Numbered from the stretch's first letter, positions 43,455-55,231 are shown. The stretch is 64,000 nucleotides of DNA from Hyposmocoma kahamanoa (GCF_003589595.1 NW_020654289.1:3290823-3354822), one strand, 5' to 3'. The notes: generated by a model from the letters alone, not told the origin. Made by a program: numbers and translations.

Positions 43455-44930
43455 AGTATAATATAAAAGTAACGGGACTTACTCGCGTAGTATTTTAGTC
43501 GGAAGCGGTCCGACTAGTTTCGACCATAGTCGATGGTCTTCTTCAGGGGTTGAGTGCAACGTTCGCGACCGCGTCACGTCTAGCACTGCATGCTGCGGCT
43601 CTGTGTGCGTGCGTCGATGACGCAGTCCGCAGTGGGGAACTCGGGAGACTGATACGTTGCGTCAGCGCGTCCTGGAACTCTTCTTCGCTACTGCTGTCCG
43701 TAGGATTGTTGTCGGGAACAGTCCAGCACACAGAGCTCACCACGTCGTTACCACTACACATCTGCAGCTGCATACCGAGCGCCATGAAGACACGGCTTCC
43801 AGGTCGGTGGCAAGCTCCAGCCTCCGTCTCTATTAAAATTTGGTCGCCTACTTATTTCAATAGCCTCTCGGATTTTGTGGGGCACAAAATACTTCTCCCG
43901 CGCTAAAACCTTAGCTTTATCAAACCTAATGTAGTGACCAGCACCGGAGCTCAGAAAGTGGTCTGCCACCGCAGATCCATTGACTTCTTGGTTCTTCATG
44001 GGTCGGATATGCTCAGCTAGCCTAGTAGCCACGTTCCGTCTCGTTTCGCCGACGTAACACTTGCCGCAGTCACAGGGAACCATATAGACACCGGGGACCC
44101 CCAGAGGGTCTCTATCCTTTGGAGAGCGAAGCAATTGTCGTAGTAAGAGGACGGAATATTATCTTGATGCTGTACCTTCGGCGTAACAAGTTTTCAATCA
44201 CATCCGTCACCCCCTGACATATGGTAAGTACGCTACCGCTCTCTCTACCGATGCTGGTCGAGGCCTCGTTGATGCATTTGCCACATGCCAACTCTGTTTC
44301 CACTTGTAACCGTTACCAACCAATACATCCTTCACATGATTTAGCTCAGCATCTATGTAATCCAGGTCGCAAAGTTTCAAAGCTCTATTAATGAGCGTCC
44401 GCCGAACTGAGGCTAAATGTGTGAGGTGGTGATGTGAATCCGCTCTCAGGTATCTATACGTGTGCGTTGGTTTCCGATACACTGCATGAGACAACCGACC
44501 CTTATGTTCACGTCTCATCAACACATCCAAGAAAGGAAGAACCCCGTTCTGCTCACATTCCACGGTGAATGTGATCTTCGGGTGAACGCTGTTTACGTGT
44601 GCCAATAGCGACTCTACTCCCTCTTTAGGCATATGTTAGTGGTAACGACGTAGTGAGCTCTGTGTGCTGGACTGTTCTCGACAACAATCCTACGGACAGC
44701 AGTAGCGAAGAAGAGTTCCAGGATGCGCTGACGCAATGTATCAGCCTCCCGAATTCCCCACTGCGGACTGCGTCATCGGCGCGCGCGCAGAGAACCGCAG
44801 CGCGCAGTGCTAGACGTGACGTGATCGCGAACGTTGCACTCAAGCCCTGAAGAAGACCATCGATTATCGGACCGCTTCCGACTAAAATACTACGGTAGTA
44901 AGTCCCGTTACATTTATATTATAATGTGTG
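43455..44930 (-). mobile_element. Penelope-like element 2 with inverted tails
   Basis: A central minus-strand coding part (43754-44632) is flanked by two copies of the element's 3' region in opposite orientation: about 43455-43770 (minus) and about 44636-44930 (plus). Both copies encode SSSEEEFQDALTQ followed by PLRTASS, then the tail ccctgaagaagaccatcg, accgcttccgactaaaatac and gtaagtcccgttac. The arrangement matches the copy at 9640-10590. It lies in the 7.6-kb nAChR intron. Confidence 0.8.
43754..44632 (-). pseudogene. Penelope-like RT C-terminus and GIY-YIG endonuclease, frameshifted
   Basis: Three consecutive minus-strand frames. 44207-44632: NGVLPFLDVLM, YRKPTHTYRYLRADSHHHLT (RT thumb/linker), ending PYVRG. 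About 44200 to 44112: VTDVIENLLRRR and FRP. 43754-44134: GVYMVPCDCGKCYVGETRR then RLAEH, the GIY-YIG domain with the CxC insertion, followed by KYFVPHKIREAIEI. Two frameshifts separate them, and the RT palm is absent. Compared with 9751-10536 it is a different, diverged family. Confidence 0.8.
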
Positions 44931-45626
44931 ATAACCATGTTAGTTTTCATAATAAAAGAGTGGAAACAGGTGTATTGATTTTTATCAACCAGCCAGGTAA
45001 AATAAATAGACCAATCTAGATAAAACACGAAAATACACTGACCAATGGTTTACTAAATCTGTTTATATAATAAACTGTATGTTAAGAATAAAACAATGAT
45101 CAAAAATAATATAGAAAAATGACAAGTCACGATAGAAAGACAAAGTACTGTCACATTTAGTGAAATGATATATCTGAAGAATTCATTCCAAAGAACGCCT
45201 GAGAATTTACTAAGAAAGATAATTCCTATTCCGAAGAAGGGCGAGAAACTATGAATTCGTATAAGTAGAAAGTTGTAGATGTGGTTAAACTTTTCTTAGA
45301 TAAACTTGTCGGGATTGTCTCGATAATGCAGAATAATGGGATATGTCTGCAAGGAAATAAAGAGATAAGAGGTCCACCTAATAAAGTTTATAGGTCTTTG
45401 GAAAAGTTTACTCTCATTGAAAGAAATGGGGGCGAAGGGAAAGTTCGAGTAAGGGCACAGGTTCCGTTCAAAGTGATTCCTCTGTAAACAGACCGTGAGT
45501 GAGATTAATGATTCTCTGAGGGAATTTATAAAAGCAGTTTCACAAGATCCGTTTAAGAGTAATGCTTCTTGTTTAGCCTGTTTAGCGAAATCTTTTAAAA
45601 ATATATTCACAAATAAAATGCTAGTA

Positions 45627-45671
45627 AACAATACTTTGCGTGTGATGTTCAATCACACGCGAAGCATTGTT
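45627..45671. repeat. Long hairpin (20-bp arms, 5-nt loop)
   Basis: aacaatactttgcgtgtgat (45627-45646) pairs with 45652-45671 at 18 positions plus one G-T wobble. It lies about 80 bp before a LINE end. Confidence 0.6.
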
Positions 45672-45734
45672 AAAGTCATTTATCACTCTTTTAAGCTCAG
45701 GCCACACAAAGGCGGAAAAGCTGACCAGGTGCGG

Positions 45735-46190
45735 ACCTATGCGTGAGGCGTGAGGAGGCTTATTGGCGACGATGAGCTCGAATATAAACTTCAAAGTTTA
45801 GCCCATCGGCGAAAGGTCGCGGGTCTGTCGGTTTTTTACAGATTATACTTCGGAGAGTGTGCCCATGAGCTCCACCAGCTCATTCCATCCGCCCCCTTTT
45901 ACCATCGGACATCTAGACGAACGGCGGGATATCACCCTCACCTGGTTGATATTCCTTTAAGTCGTACTAAGCGCTTTTCGTCATCTTTTATAATGCGCAC
46001 AGCCCGTGACTGGAATTCCCTGCCTGCGTCTATTTTTCCGAGTACATACAACCCGAATATTTTCAAGGTGCGATTGAATAGGCATCTTCTGGGCGAGCTC
46101 GTACCAACGTAGACCTCATCTTTGCTCTAGGGCTAGGTAAGTGGTCAAGAGTTCGTCCATTTTTAATAATAAAAAAAAAAAAAAAAAAAG
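45735..46190 (+). mobile_element. Non-LTR retrotransposon 3' end with poly(A)
   Basis: Frame 45750-46112 (120 codons) reads LQSLAHRRKVAGLSVFYRLY, FGECAHELHQLIPSAPF, LSRTKRFSSSFIMRTARDW, NSLPASIFPSTY, FKVRLNRHLL-GEL. This is the C-terminal end of a Jockey/CR1-like LINE, close to the relics at 868-957 and 14999-15450. A short 3' UTR ends in about 20 A residues near 46171-46190, so this copy is fairly fresh. 5'-truncated, as usual. Confidence 0.78.
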
Positions 46191-46382
46191 AGGCGTGCTA
46201 CACAGCAACCCCAAGCGTAGTTCGTGTCAACACAGATTTTAAAGAATAAACCACATCGCTGTCGGATAATGACCAAGAAAATTTTGTGGTCAAAATTAGC
46301 GTTACGGAAGCAACACAAAAAAATTGGTCGAATTCATACGGGAAATTAATAAAAACACACCAAAGAGTAGTAAAAAAATACA

Positions 46383-46577
46383 ATGTCAAAGCCCGCTAAA
46401 GTCCCGCTAAAGCCAGCTCCCGAACCGCGCTCGTTGCTACAGCTCTGTGTGGACGGTTGCATAGAACTCAACAGAATGCAACTCGCACGCCCCGGGATCC
46501 CCCCGGACCTGGTCCGCCAGTTTGTCATATCGTTAGGCCTTTTGTTTGAAAACAATATTTGTAAATTATGCAGATAG
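46383..46577 (+). CDS. Small ORF with VHL-box-like motif (uncertain)
   Basis: 64 codons starting at an ATG in the context acaATG. After a Pro/Lys-rich start it reads PRSLLQLCVDGCIELNRM and later GIPPDLVRQFV. SLxxxC followed about 20 residues later by (I/L)PxxLxxxF resembles a BC-box plus Cul2-box, as in substrate adaptors of cullin-2 ligases. The rest (ISLGLLFENNICKLCR) looks like read-through of unrelated sequence. It starts about 190 bp after the LINE poly(A) and ends 30 bp from an nAChR exon on the other strand. It may be a fragment of a retrocopied mRNA or an exon of a nested gene; no strong donor site was found. Confidence 0.3.
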   Translation: MSKPAKVPLKPAPEPRSLLQLCVDGCIELNRMQLARPGIPPDLVRQFVISLGLLFENNICKLCR

Positions 46578-46607
46578 TTTGTGATAGAAATAATTAATTG
46601 TACTTAC

Positions 46608-46717
46608 TTATTATAAAGCACAATGTCCGGCAGCCATATATGTTCAGAAGGCACGTGCAGAGTTTCGACGCCGCCGTAGTCGTCGGGGTTCCACTTCAGC
46701 TTGTAATCATTCCATTC
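46608..46717 (-). CDS. nAChR alpha subunit, 110-nt exon with loop A
   Basis: 110 nt, the length typical of nAChR exon 4 across animals, starting in phase 0 after the acceptor tttgttgcag and leaving two bases. It reads [20 protein letters not shown], then [17 protein letters not shown], where WxPDIVLYNN is the loop A signature. This is the most upstream exon recognised. The first roughly 80 residues (signal peptide, loop D, N-terminal helix) are missing from what I could find and probably lie beyond 64000, since introns here are large. Across the five exons the coding length is 1374 nt. Confidence 0.93.
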
Positions 46718-46999
46718 CTGCAACAAACGAAATAGGAAACTGTTTATCTCAAATAGACGTCTCCTTGTCTAATGTTTTTATTTTCCTCGAAACATATAGT
46801 AAGTGGTTAACATGGCTTGTACCAATTCGTAAAACTAGTGACGTGCCCTCAACATCGAATGTTATTTGAGATGATTCCATTTGATTCACACACAGTAGTA
46901 CAAGCACTGTAGTTGTGAAAAGTGATATAAAAGTAATCTTTCTGTGTTGACAGTGTTGTATTGAACATTGAAGATAACCTTCAATCACCACTTTTTATT

Positions 47000-49300
47000 A
47001 GACATATCAGACAGTATAAATCAAAAAGGTCATCATCATCGTCAACTCACTACGCGTTCAATTGCTGTGCACGGATCTCCTTCAAGAAGGGGATTACATT
47101 AATATTGATATGATTATTATTATTATTAATCAAGAAGATAGGTGATGTACATTTGACTTTGAAGTTTATTTAGAATTTCATATCTTTAACTTTTTCGTTC
47201 AAATTTTGTTACCAAAGTGAACCTCTTAGAAGCTTAAGTGAGAATTTTTCGCCAAGAACGAGTTGTTGGCTCAGGGACCGGCGGAAATTGCGGAGGCTTA
47301 TTAGGTTCCGGGCCGAGGGCGACCGATTGAAAAAGCCCGGCCACTGGCATCGCCATTTTTCACTCACGTACACGCCTTATTGCAATTGTTCTTAATCTGG
47401 ACGATCGTTGCTTGTTTCTAAAGTTTATAAAGTTTCCAACACACAATATCGAGGCAATATGGACAACAGCAAGAACTGACCAACCAGCAAGAATTTATTT
47501 CCTGAAATTCACTTAAAGAGTAACAACGACGAGTTGTTACTAAAGATCGTCTTCTTAAAAACCCGATAAATAGTTTGGCTAGATTTCGAATATTATTTTC
47601 TAGACGAATAAAACCGATCCAATAAAGAAAACTAACAAGAACTATGTGACTAGACTAGAAAGGTATTTTTAAGGGCGGTATAACTTTTTTCGAATAAATG
47701 ATATCAAAATCTTATATTTCGTGTAAAATTTTAGTGTTTGACGATTGCCATTTTGAACGGCAAAGTTTTGTACCTTTTTCGAGTGCTTGCGACTTTGTCT
47801 CTTTTTAATACATCAATTATTTGTAGTTTGTCGGACTACACCATCAACTTGACATAGTTAACAAAAAATCAACGAGCAGAGTCAAATCGCATGATCTGAG
47901 GAAGCCAATTCACTGGTTCGAATATCGAAACTACTCACTCAGCGAACAGTACCTTTATAAGGTTCACTCGCGATATTGAATGTAGCGTCATTCTGTTGGA
48001 TCCATATGTCGTTTGGAGCAATATCATCAATGTTTAAAAAAAACATTGACTATTGTTTGGAGTAATACTAGTTTGGAGATACTTTCGAAGTAAATTTGAA
48101 CAATTTCAAATCGTTGTTCAAGCGAAAATCAGTTGATGATCTTTATACCTTAAGAAACGTTTTAATTTCTTCGGTGCGGATCACAACCGCGAACTAAGGT
48201 CTCAAATAAATAATCTACTAAAACCTCCCGTTACTCGCTCAGATTATTTCAAAAACTCCTCGACTATGGACCGAACTCCCTTCTGTCCGATATTCTAAGC
48301 TGCTATTTTTAGAACTGGATTGCATGAGTATCTATTGACGTAGTTTGTGTTTGGAAAATGTATATTGTATTTATTAGTAAGTATTTAAGAACATTTATAT
48401 ACGTTTTATTTTTATTTACTTTTTATTTACTTTTGTACTTAAATTTGTTAAGTACATTTATATGTATAAACATATAAAAGTTTTCATTAATGTATTTAAA
48501 TTTTTACCATTGGCACACTACGTCTTCCCCTATGTTTAGTTTTCTTCTGCCTCAAAGGTTGCATGGAAGAGGTCGCTCTTAGCGATAACGCCGCCATTGC
48601 CCACAATAGCTCTAAGTTCTTTATGTACCATTTTTATATGTGCAAGAAAAGTGTATCATCATATCATTATGAAATGTCAAACCATATTGTCAAAATCATT
48701 ATCACTTTGACAGACTACAGTTACTTGAAGATATAACATCTGCTCAAAACTACTACTAAGAAGTATTGATAAATATATAACGAAACGAACGAGCGACTAT
48801 CTAATTAACTAAGTTGTTACAATGAACAGGTACTCGATACACACAGCTTGTTAACAGTTACATTCCAAAGTCGGAAATACATTCTAGAATTTCAAAGTGA
48901 AACAAATTAATAGACTCGTAACTCAAGAGTTAATATAACTGCCTACTTTCAAAGTTATGACATCATTCTAATCAAAGCTAAGACAATATCCTGTCCAACT
49001 AATTGGCAATATAATTTAGTAAATGTAGTCTTCAATGTTATGGAAACTAATCCAAACTTGGTTTTCCTTCATAACGATACGAGTAATTACGTTCGCACAT
49101 TGAATGTACATTCATTATTATCGAACGAGAGGGTTGTGTAACTTTAAGATGCTGTTGAAATGGTAATGGTTGACTTAATGTAAATGATGATCATGGCCTA
49201 GATCCTTAAGAAACTGGAGGACCCGTTGCAATGGATTGCAAAACGATTTTTTTTCGGATCCAAATCGCGCATATTAGTTTTTCTCAAAAAATGTCAAAGA
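47000..49300. other. Presumed nAChR intron, nothing recognised
   Basis: One GC-richer patch (about 47260-47370) lacks any identifiable product. No upstream nAChR exon (expected to end just before EWNDYK with a ...NVW(V/L)E(Q/H)-like sequence) could be found on the minus strand here. Confidence 0.4.
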
Positions 49301-49309
49301 ATAATTTAG

Positions 49310-49890
49310 TCTGTATGTAAAATAAATTTTCACTTGAAAACGTCACATTTAAGCTACTGCTCGTTCACTATCACGTCCACGAGAAGAACGAGCAAGTAAC
49401 TCTAAGGTTGACTCTTTTCAAATAAACTTAAATACTAAGAAATACACTTTGAATAAAATTTGTGTGGGATCTAGAGTCATGTCGTCTTTCCATACATCTC
49501 TATCTAACACAAAGTCTTCAATTTTGTAATATGACTTTTCGATCAAAATATTTTTAATGTCGTTTTTAAACTTAGGAAATGATAATCTTAATTTATTCTC
49601 CGGAATCTTACTGTAAAAAGTATATAATTCCCCATAAAAGAGAGAGAAAGACACAGTTAAAACGAAACCGTGATACCATGAGTTTGGACTTGGCTGCAAG
49701 GTTAATATTATGGGTATCTTCTTTCTTATTTAAATTATGTGTATTTTAACGGGCATATAAAATATTTGAGTAAATGTGCCAATCTCCTTAAAGTTTTCTC
49801 TGAGAGAAATTCGAACTCTTAAACGGTACATATAATGAATCGCTCGTTTTTGCAATACAGATATGGTTTGAATGTCTGCGAAAAGTAACA
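49310..49890 (-). mobile_element. Non-LTR retrotransposon relic, same family as 14052-14868
   Basis: Minus strand: KIPENKLRLSFPKFKNDIKN, ILIEKSYYKIEDFVLDRDVW, KDDM, near-identical in order to the end of the 14227-14859 frame. The upstream part is broken by frameshifts. The 3' flank gaaaacgtcacatttaagct is shared with the other copy. Confidence 0.72.
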
Positions 49891-50024
49891 TTTGGAGCCT
49901 CTTACACCTGTCAATGGCTCGATGTAACGACTGATTGTGATGATAAAGTCTAATATTAATGCAATCTATCCTATTCTGACCAGTTAAGTTCTGTCAGCTG
50001 GGCCTTTGATTAGTTTAATCCTTG

Positions 50025-50100
50025 CTTGGTTTGTTTGAAAAAATAAGTACATATACATGTTTGATCCCGAAAAAGTAGTTGAATTTCCAATGTGTAACAT
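50025..50100 (+). mobile_element. Diverged Penelope-like tail
   Basis: ggtttgtttgaaaaaataag, then gatcccgaaaaagtagttga and atttccaatgtgtaac follow the order of the tails at 10518-10580 and 4634-4690. Confidence 0.4.
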
Positions 50101-50109
50101 GCGCGAAAC

Positions 50110-52380
50110 CTAAGAACTCAAAAAACAGGGCGATAATTATAAAAAAACTATTCAATTAATAATTATTAAACTAAGAAAAAATTTCACTTGGAGCCGGTTG
50201 GATTATAACAAACTAGTGAAGAAATTTAAGTAATGATACATCCTGACATTAAATGAAACTTAATTCAATTAATATTAAATAGGTACGCTTGTGTAAGGTT
50301 CGCATGTCAGGTAAATATACCAAAGATGCCGTACTCAGAAAAATCACCATTATACTAATAGAAAGATGCAAGAAAGAAAGAGCGAAAGAAGGGAAGAAAC
50401 ATAGTTTATTTAGTAACCTTAGCATAGGTTACTTATTAGTTACTACGTAACAGATACATCACTTTCATAGAAATCGAAAATACCTACGCTATTGTAACCT
50501 ACTAAAGATGACTTATGACACCAGGCGTTCACTACGAGGAAAAAAGAACCCAAGGATGCGCTCAGAGAGGTGAAAATAGCGTTGCCTGCCGTGTGCAGTC
50601 GTGCGGAGCCGAATGATCGTAAATGAAAGATTTGTATGAGCGCTTGCGCCGACGTCGGCGCACTCAGCGGTAGGCACTCATCGCGTAACCTTGAGCGAGT
50701 GACAAAATGATAACAAAAATAAAATAAACTAACAATAAAACATAAAACAAAACATTAATACTACACTACACACTAAGCTAAAAAAAAAAGTAAGTAAGTA
50801 GTACATTAGGCTACTCGAAGTAATTAAGTCGCGGGCACCAGCTAGTATAAAATAAAGATAAATATCTATCTTCCTCATTTGTTGAATGGTTGTCACTTAA
50901 ATATATTTATCCAGGATCCAAAACAGGATACAAAAAGAATCACGTATAAAAAAAATCCCAGTCAACTTCGCAAAATATACTCCAGTTCAAATGACGTGTG
51001 TTCCAAAACTTTAAAGTTAAGTTATAAATTGCAATCGTGTTAAAACTTGGTGCAGTTCCGTAGTCATTTTTCATGTACATTCAACCTCGTTGGCAGACCT
51101 CGTACTGTATGGAATTCAATTATTATTTTGGCAAGCTTTGTGGCCTACGCTACAGAAATTACAGTTAGTAGAACTCATTTTAAATTCGTGTACGTGAATT
51201 TAATTCTGTCTTTTGATTCTAATGAGTTTCACGTTTGCTATGCCTAGTTTACAATGGAGGGAAATTTACAACGAATGTGTGTTTACTACCAAGTAAATGG
51301 TAATAGGGCCCTGATGGCGAATCACGAAGAGAGATGCGTAAAAAATTGTTTTCCTAGATCAAATATTTTAGATATTTACTATTAAATAACAGTCTTCCAA
51401 AAAATGTACGACGTATTCAAGGATATTGCCCAAAAATGAGCTAATTTGTTACATGGTACGATGTATTTTACCCGGTCATATAAAATCCAGATAATAGACT
51501 AAAGTTAAAGTTTAAAACGAATTACTTAAGAATAAAATTTGCATATAATTTTTATACGGGATATATTTCTTTTTAGTACTGCAAAGAGCCTGCTAAATTT
51601 TTCACATTTATCCTAAAAGTCAAGTTTTAGACCAGCGGCTTAACGACAAGTCGCGCCGCTCGCTGCCCCGTCAGTCGTCATCGGGTGCTTGTGAACGTCG
51701 GATCTATGTCAAGTTTTTTCCGCCTGTTCTTCTTTAATACACGACAACAACCCCCAAACCTCAGATCTAAAATCTAGGCTAGGACTGAAATACCTCGCCT
51801 AAAGAGAAGAAATCGTAGATTAGAATGAATGGTTGGTGGAACATTTGATTGAACAGCTATGCCATGATAAACAAAATATTAAATATTGGTACGTAAATTC
51901 TAACGCATTAACTAACACCATCGCATCCTACCTCTTAGAATAGGAAGAGGCTTCACCACACGTCGTAATTTGTGGTCTTCCCTCCATAAAGCGTAGAGTA
52001 ATATATGAATCGCCCCTAAGTAACACCTTTGTTCGTAGTAAAACAGTTAATACAACCCAAATGTTTAACGCTACAACTCATTATAATACAATTACAATGT
52101 TGTTTAACGTGTTTATTAAATTTGGAATTAGGGCTGAGAGAGCTATGAAATTGTTACCCTGCAAATTTAAAGTAAACCGACAGTCTTTTGTTTGCTTTGA
52201 AACAAATTCCACGTTGTCGTAGCAATGTTTTTCTTTATATTAGAGTGGTTACACACAGAGAATTTGATGCAATTGCGTCGATACAGTCACGCGCTTGCAT
52301 AGCTGCTTAAAATCCCGCGCCTGTGTAAACGTAGACGATTAGCGGCTGCATCGCTATTGCATAGTTCTTAGACAACCTTT
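50110..52380. other. Repeat-derived or unassigned sequence
   Basis: Part near 50330-50850 looks like a non-autonomous element (ends with gtcgcgggcaccagctagta). No exon recognised. Confidence 0.35.
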
Positions 52381-52382
52381 AA

Positions 52383-52600
52383 CTGCCTCCGTGGCCGAAC
52401 GGTTACCATGCCGGACTGCCATGCAGAGGTCCTGGGTTCGATTCCCAGGCCGGGAGAAACACGTGTATGGCCTACATTTATTTCTCTCGTGAGTTTGGGT
52501 GTAATTTGTGGTTGTCTATGTGTCCATGGCACCCGCGACACAGGGTTTCCCTAGTGCGGGGCTATGTTGAGTGTGTGCGTTATTATTATATTATTATAGC
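52383..52600 (+). repeat. tRNA-derived SINE, family B copy 3
   Basis: ctgcctccgtggccgaacgg (A box), gggttcgattcccaggccgg (B box), then the shared tail ending gagtgtgtgcgttattatta. The best-preserved copy of this family. Confidence 0.85.
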
Positions 52601-52701
52601 AGTTTTAACAAATATTTTTCATCGGATAAGGAACTAGGGGGCACGGAAGGAGCTTCTTGGACGTACCACCCCTTTCCTGAACGTCTGGCGCACTCTGTTG
52701 A

Positions 52702-52812
52702 CATTACAGGTACGAAGCACTTGTCAACTAATGTCTCAGGGTGACGGGCGCAATGGCAGTGTTCCTCAGATCGTTACCACCAAGCGCACTTCACTTGGTA
52801 CCATAAAAAAAA
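52702..52812 (-). repeat. Family A repeat, copy A7 (partial)
   Basis: Minus strand: cacttgtcaactaatgtctc, agggtgacgggcgcaatggc, taccaccaagcgcact, then the A run. Confidence 0.6.
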
Positions 52813-52917
52813 ATCGGCGATTGGCAAATCTTTTCACCATAACGCAAGCATTATAGTGTATATATCGACTCATCCGTAGAACAAAGATCTATGTGCAAGA
52901 CTACTTGTTCTCAGGAC

Positions 52918-53531
52918 AGAAATAGAAAGAAAAGAAAGAAATGTAATTTATTCAGCACAATACACGTGGAGTACAATATTAATAATTAGTATTAAAAGTG
53001 TATTATTGCACTGAAAAGGACCCAACTCAGCTAATACTTACTGCGGCAGGGCCACAGCGCTGGTTTTCAGTGGACCCTTTTCGAAAATGCCGATTAAAAG
53101 AAATAAAAATATATGAATAAAATAAAAACAAACGTGGACGCGAGTTAAATAAAAATTTAAACATGAAACAATATAATTAAATAGGAAACATAACACAAAT
53201 TTCAGCTAATGTCCCTACAAAGATTCACTCTGCTTTTTCTTTTTCAATTTGTATTTTAAGGCAAATTACACAAATAAAATTGTTCCAGACGTGTTTTGTA
53301 GATTTAGAATGTGCTCTTTGAGTTGACATTTGAACGCATAAACGGATTGTGAAGAACGCATTGGTGGCGGTATGTTGTTCCAGATTTTCGCCGCGGAATA
53401 TTTAAAACTGCCTTTATATGCCGAAGTTTTGTGTTTTGGAATGCAGAGTGGAAAGCTGCAGGTGCGCGGTCTATTAGTCCATGTGAGACGTTCATGGAGG
53501 TAGTAGTAGTAGGACATAGTACATAGTACAT
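52918..53531 (-). mobile_element. Non-LTR retrotransposon 3' end
   Basis: Minus-strand frame 53266-53517: RTCSFPLCIPKHKTSAYKGS, FKYSAAKIWNNIPPPMRSS, FKCQLKEHIL. This is the typical C-terminal end of a LINE ORF2 (KxSxxYxGxxxWNxIPxxxR...FKxxLKxxL). Its 3' UTR runs to a gaaagaaaagaaagaaatg tail (plus strand) near 52925. Confidence 0.7.
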
Positions 53532-53764
53532 CTTTACATAGACCTTAGTTGAGTAACGAAATTATTCTAGAAACGTACTTATTCTCTTTTCGCTATATAA
53601 TCACATCGGACTCTGTTCTTCGGATGAGTCGATATATCGATACGATAAGAAGAAGGAATTAAGAAGACGAAGAACCGCGTCTAGTTCAGGTGCATATTTA
53701 CATACTAAAGTATTAGTCTTATGTTTTCCAGAATAACCAGTTCATTATGTCGAAACAAACTCAT

Positions 53765-54004
53765 TTTTATATGGTACCAAGACACGGGACGAACAAGTTG
53801 TGCGCCTGATGGTAAGCGACACGCCTACGCATAATAGATACAGTGCCACTAAGACCTTTAAATCACAAAGACCTGAGGGGCACACACACAAGTACGCCTT
53901 ACCCTTCAAAACGAAAGGCAGTAAGGCTTGGCGGCAGAAATACGTAAGGTGGCAGTACTTCTCTGGACGAACTCATTCATAAGGACCTTTACTGCTGCTA
54001 AAAC
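53765..54004 (+). repeat. Family A repeat, copy A8
   Basis: gacacgggacgaacaagttg, gcgcctgatggtaagcgaca, gcttggcggcagaaatacg, ggtggcagtacttctctgg. Confidence 0.75.
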
Positions 54005-54150
54005 AAAGTATCTCCTTTATAACCTGATAATCACAAGAAATTAAATAAATTTGCACCGTTTTGAATCACAAAATCTATTGCCGCTGCATCCATCACTCAC
54101 ACAGGGTAGTCAAAGTCTTCTCAAATGCTTCTAGTTTTACCAATACCTTT

Positions 54151-54257
54151 ATAGTCAGAACGCAGTAATGTTCACATTACTGCTTTGCGGCGGAAATAGG
54201 CATGGCAGTATTTCCCAGGACGAACTCTTTCACAAGAAACTCTACTGCTACTCGTAA
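54151..54257 (+). repeat. Family A repeat, copy A9 (3' part only)
   Basis: cgcagtaatgttcacattac, gcggcggaaataggcatgg, cccaggacgaactctttcac. Confidence 0.65.
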
Positions 54258-54540
54258 CTAACGAAGTGTGGCGCTCGAAATCCTCATAGAGACTTAGCAC
54301 TAGATAATAAAGTAAGTACACTTACAAGTAACTATTTCAATTTTCCTAGAATTCGGAAATTAAGCTATGACGTTATAACATTGGAGCACAAAGTTGCCTG
54401 TTTTTTATCAACAGAATTTTTCAAACAAATTTTGTAAAAGGAAGGATATTTATCGTGAATTATAAAGTCATCATGCCTGTGGCGATAAAAAAAGGGGTGA
54501 ATGAAATGTTCAATATATTGCTTAAATATTTTTGTTTTTT

Positions 54541-54800
54541 TAACCGATTTGAAAAAAAGAGGAGGATGTTTTATATATGTTTTCAGATATCTCCGTCAAT
54601 TGTGGACCGAATTTGAAAATTATTTTTGTTTGAATGGGTGCACTCTGGTGGTGGTCCCATTCTAAAATCGAAGGAAAACCTAAATTTTATAGGTGCCTAT
54701 ATCCATCCATGTATTCATCGGTCCATGTATTCACCGATGTCTCCATCAATTGTGCACCAATTTTGAAGATTCTTTTTTGTTTGAAAGGGTCTTCTATACT
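54541..54800. mobile_element. MITE with CCGA-type terminus, diverged copy F3
   Basis: taaccgatttgaaaaaaaga, gatatctccgtcaattgtgg, ggtggtcccattc follow the order of 16004-16440, then similarity is lost and internal parts are duplicated. Confidence 0.45.
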
Positions 54801-55231
54801 CAAGAGTCTTGTATACTCTCCCTGATGCTGTTCCGGGTTCGTTTCGGTTATCACAAATTATTGTCCGCAAATAAAAGTCGGCTTTTCACTTGACACAAAA
54901 CTTGTATTTAAACTGAATGCTTTTTAATTTGCGAAACCAAATAGCCGCCATTTTGCGGTAGGAGGAGCGCATCGCGTGAGCGGATAATCAACAAATCACC
55001 GTCACTATGATAACCATAAAAGAAAATGCAAAATGTACAAAGGAGTCCGTAACAGTCCCATTGTCACCAAGAAACCAGAATCTGATGACGTGGCAATGAA
55101 AAAAGTCAATAAGCAAACTTTCGAAGTCGATTTTTTTTTGAGTAAATAAGTTACAATTGTTATACAGCATAGTTATGAATATTAAAATTGCATAATTTTC
55201 TAATATTTTTAAACCTGTACAAAACCAAATT

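Noticed and set aside
43754..44134. GIY-YIG domain as a homing endonuclease or repair nuclease gene
   Set aside because: It is contiguous with a Penelope-type RT thumb region and the element's tail, with frameshifts; it belongs to a retroelement.
46749..46991. Minus-strand 80-codon frame just upstream of the nAChR 110-nt exon, as a possible preceding exon
   Set aside because: It does not contain the conserved sequence that should precede EWNDYK, and the intron acceptor at 46718-46720 separates it in a different context.
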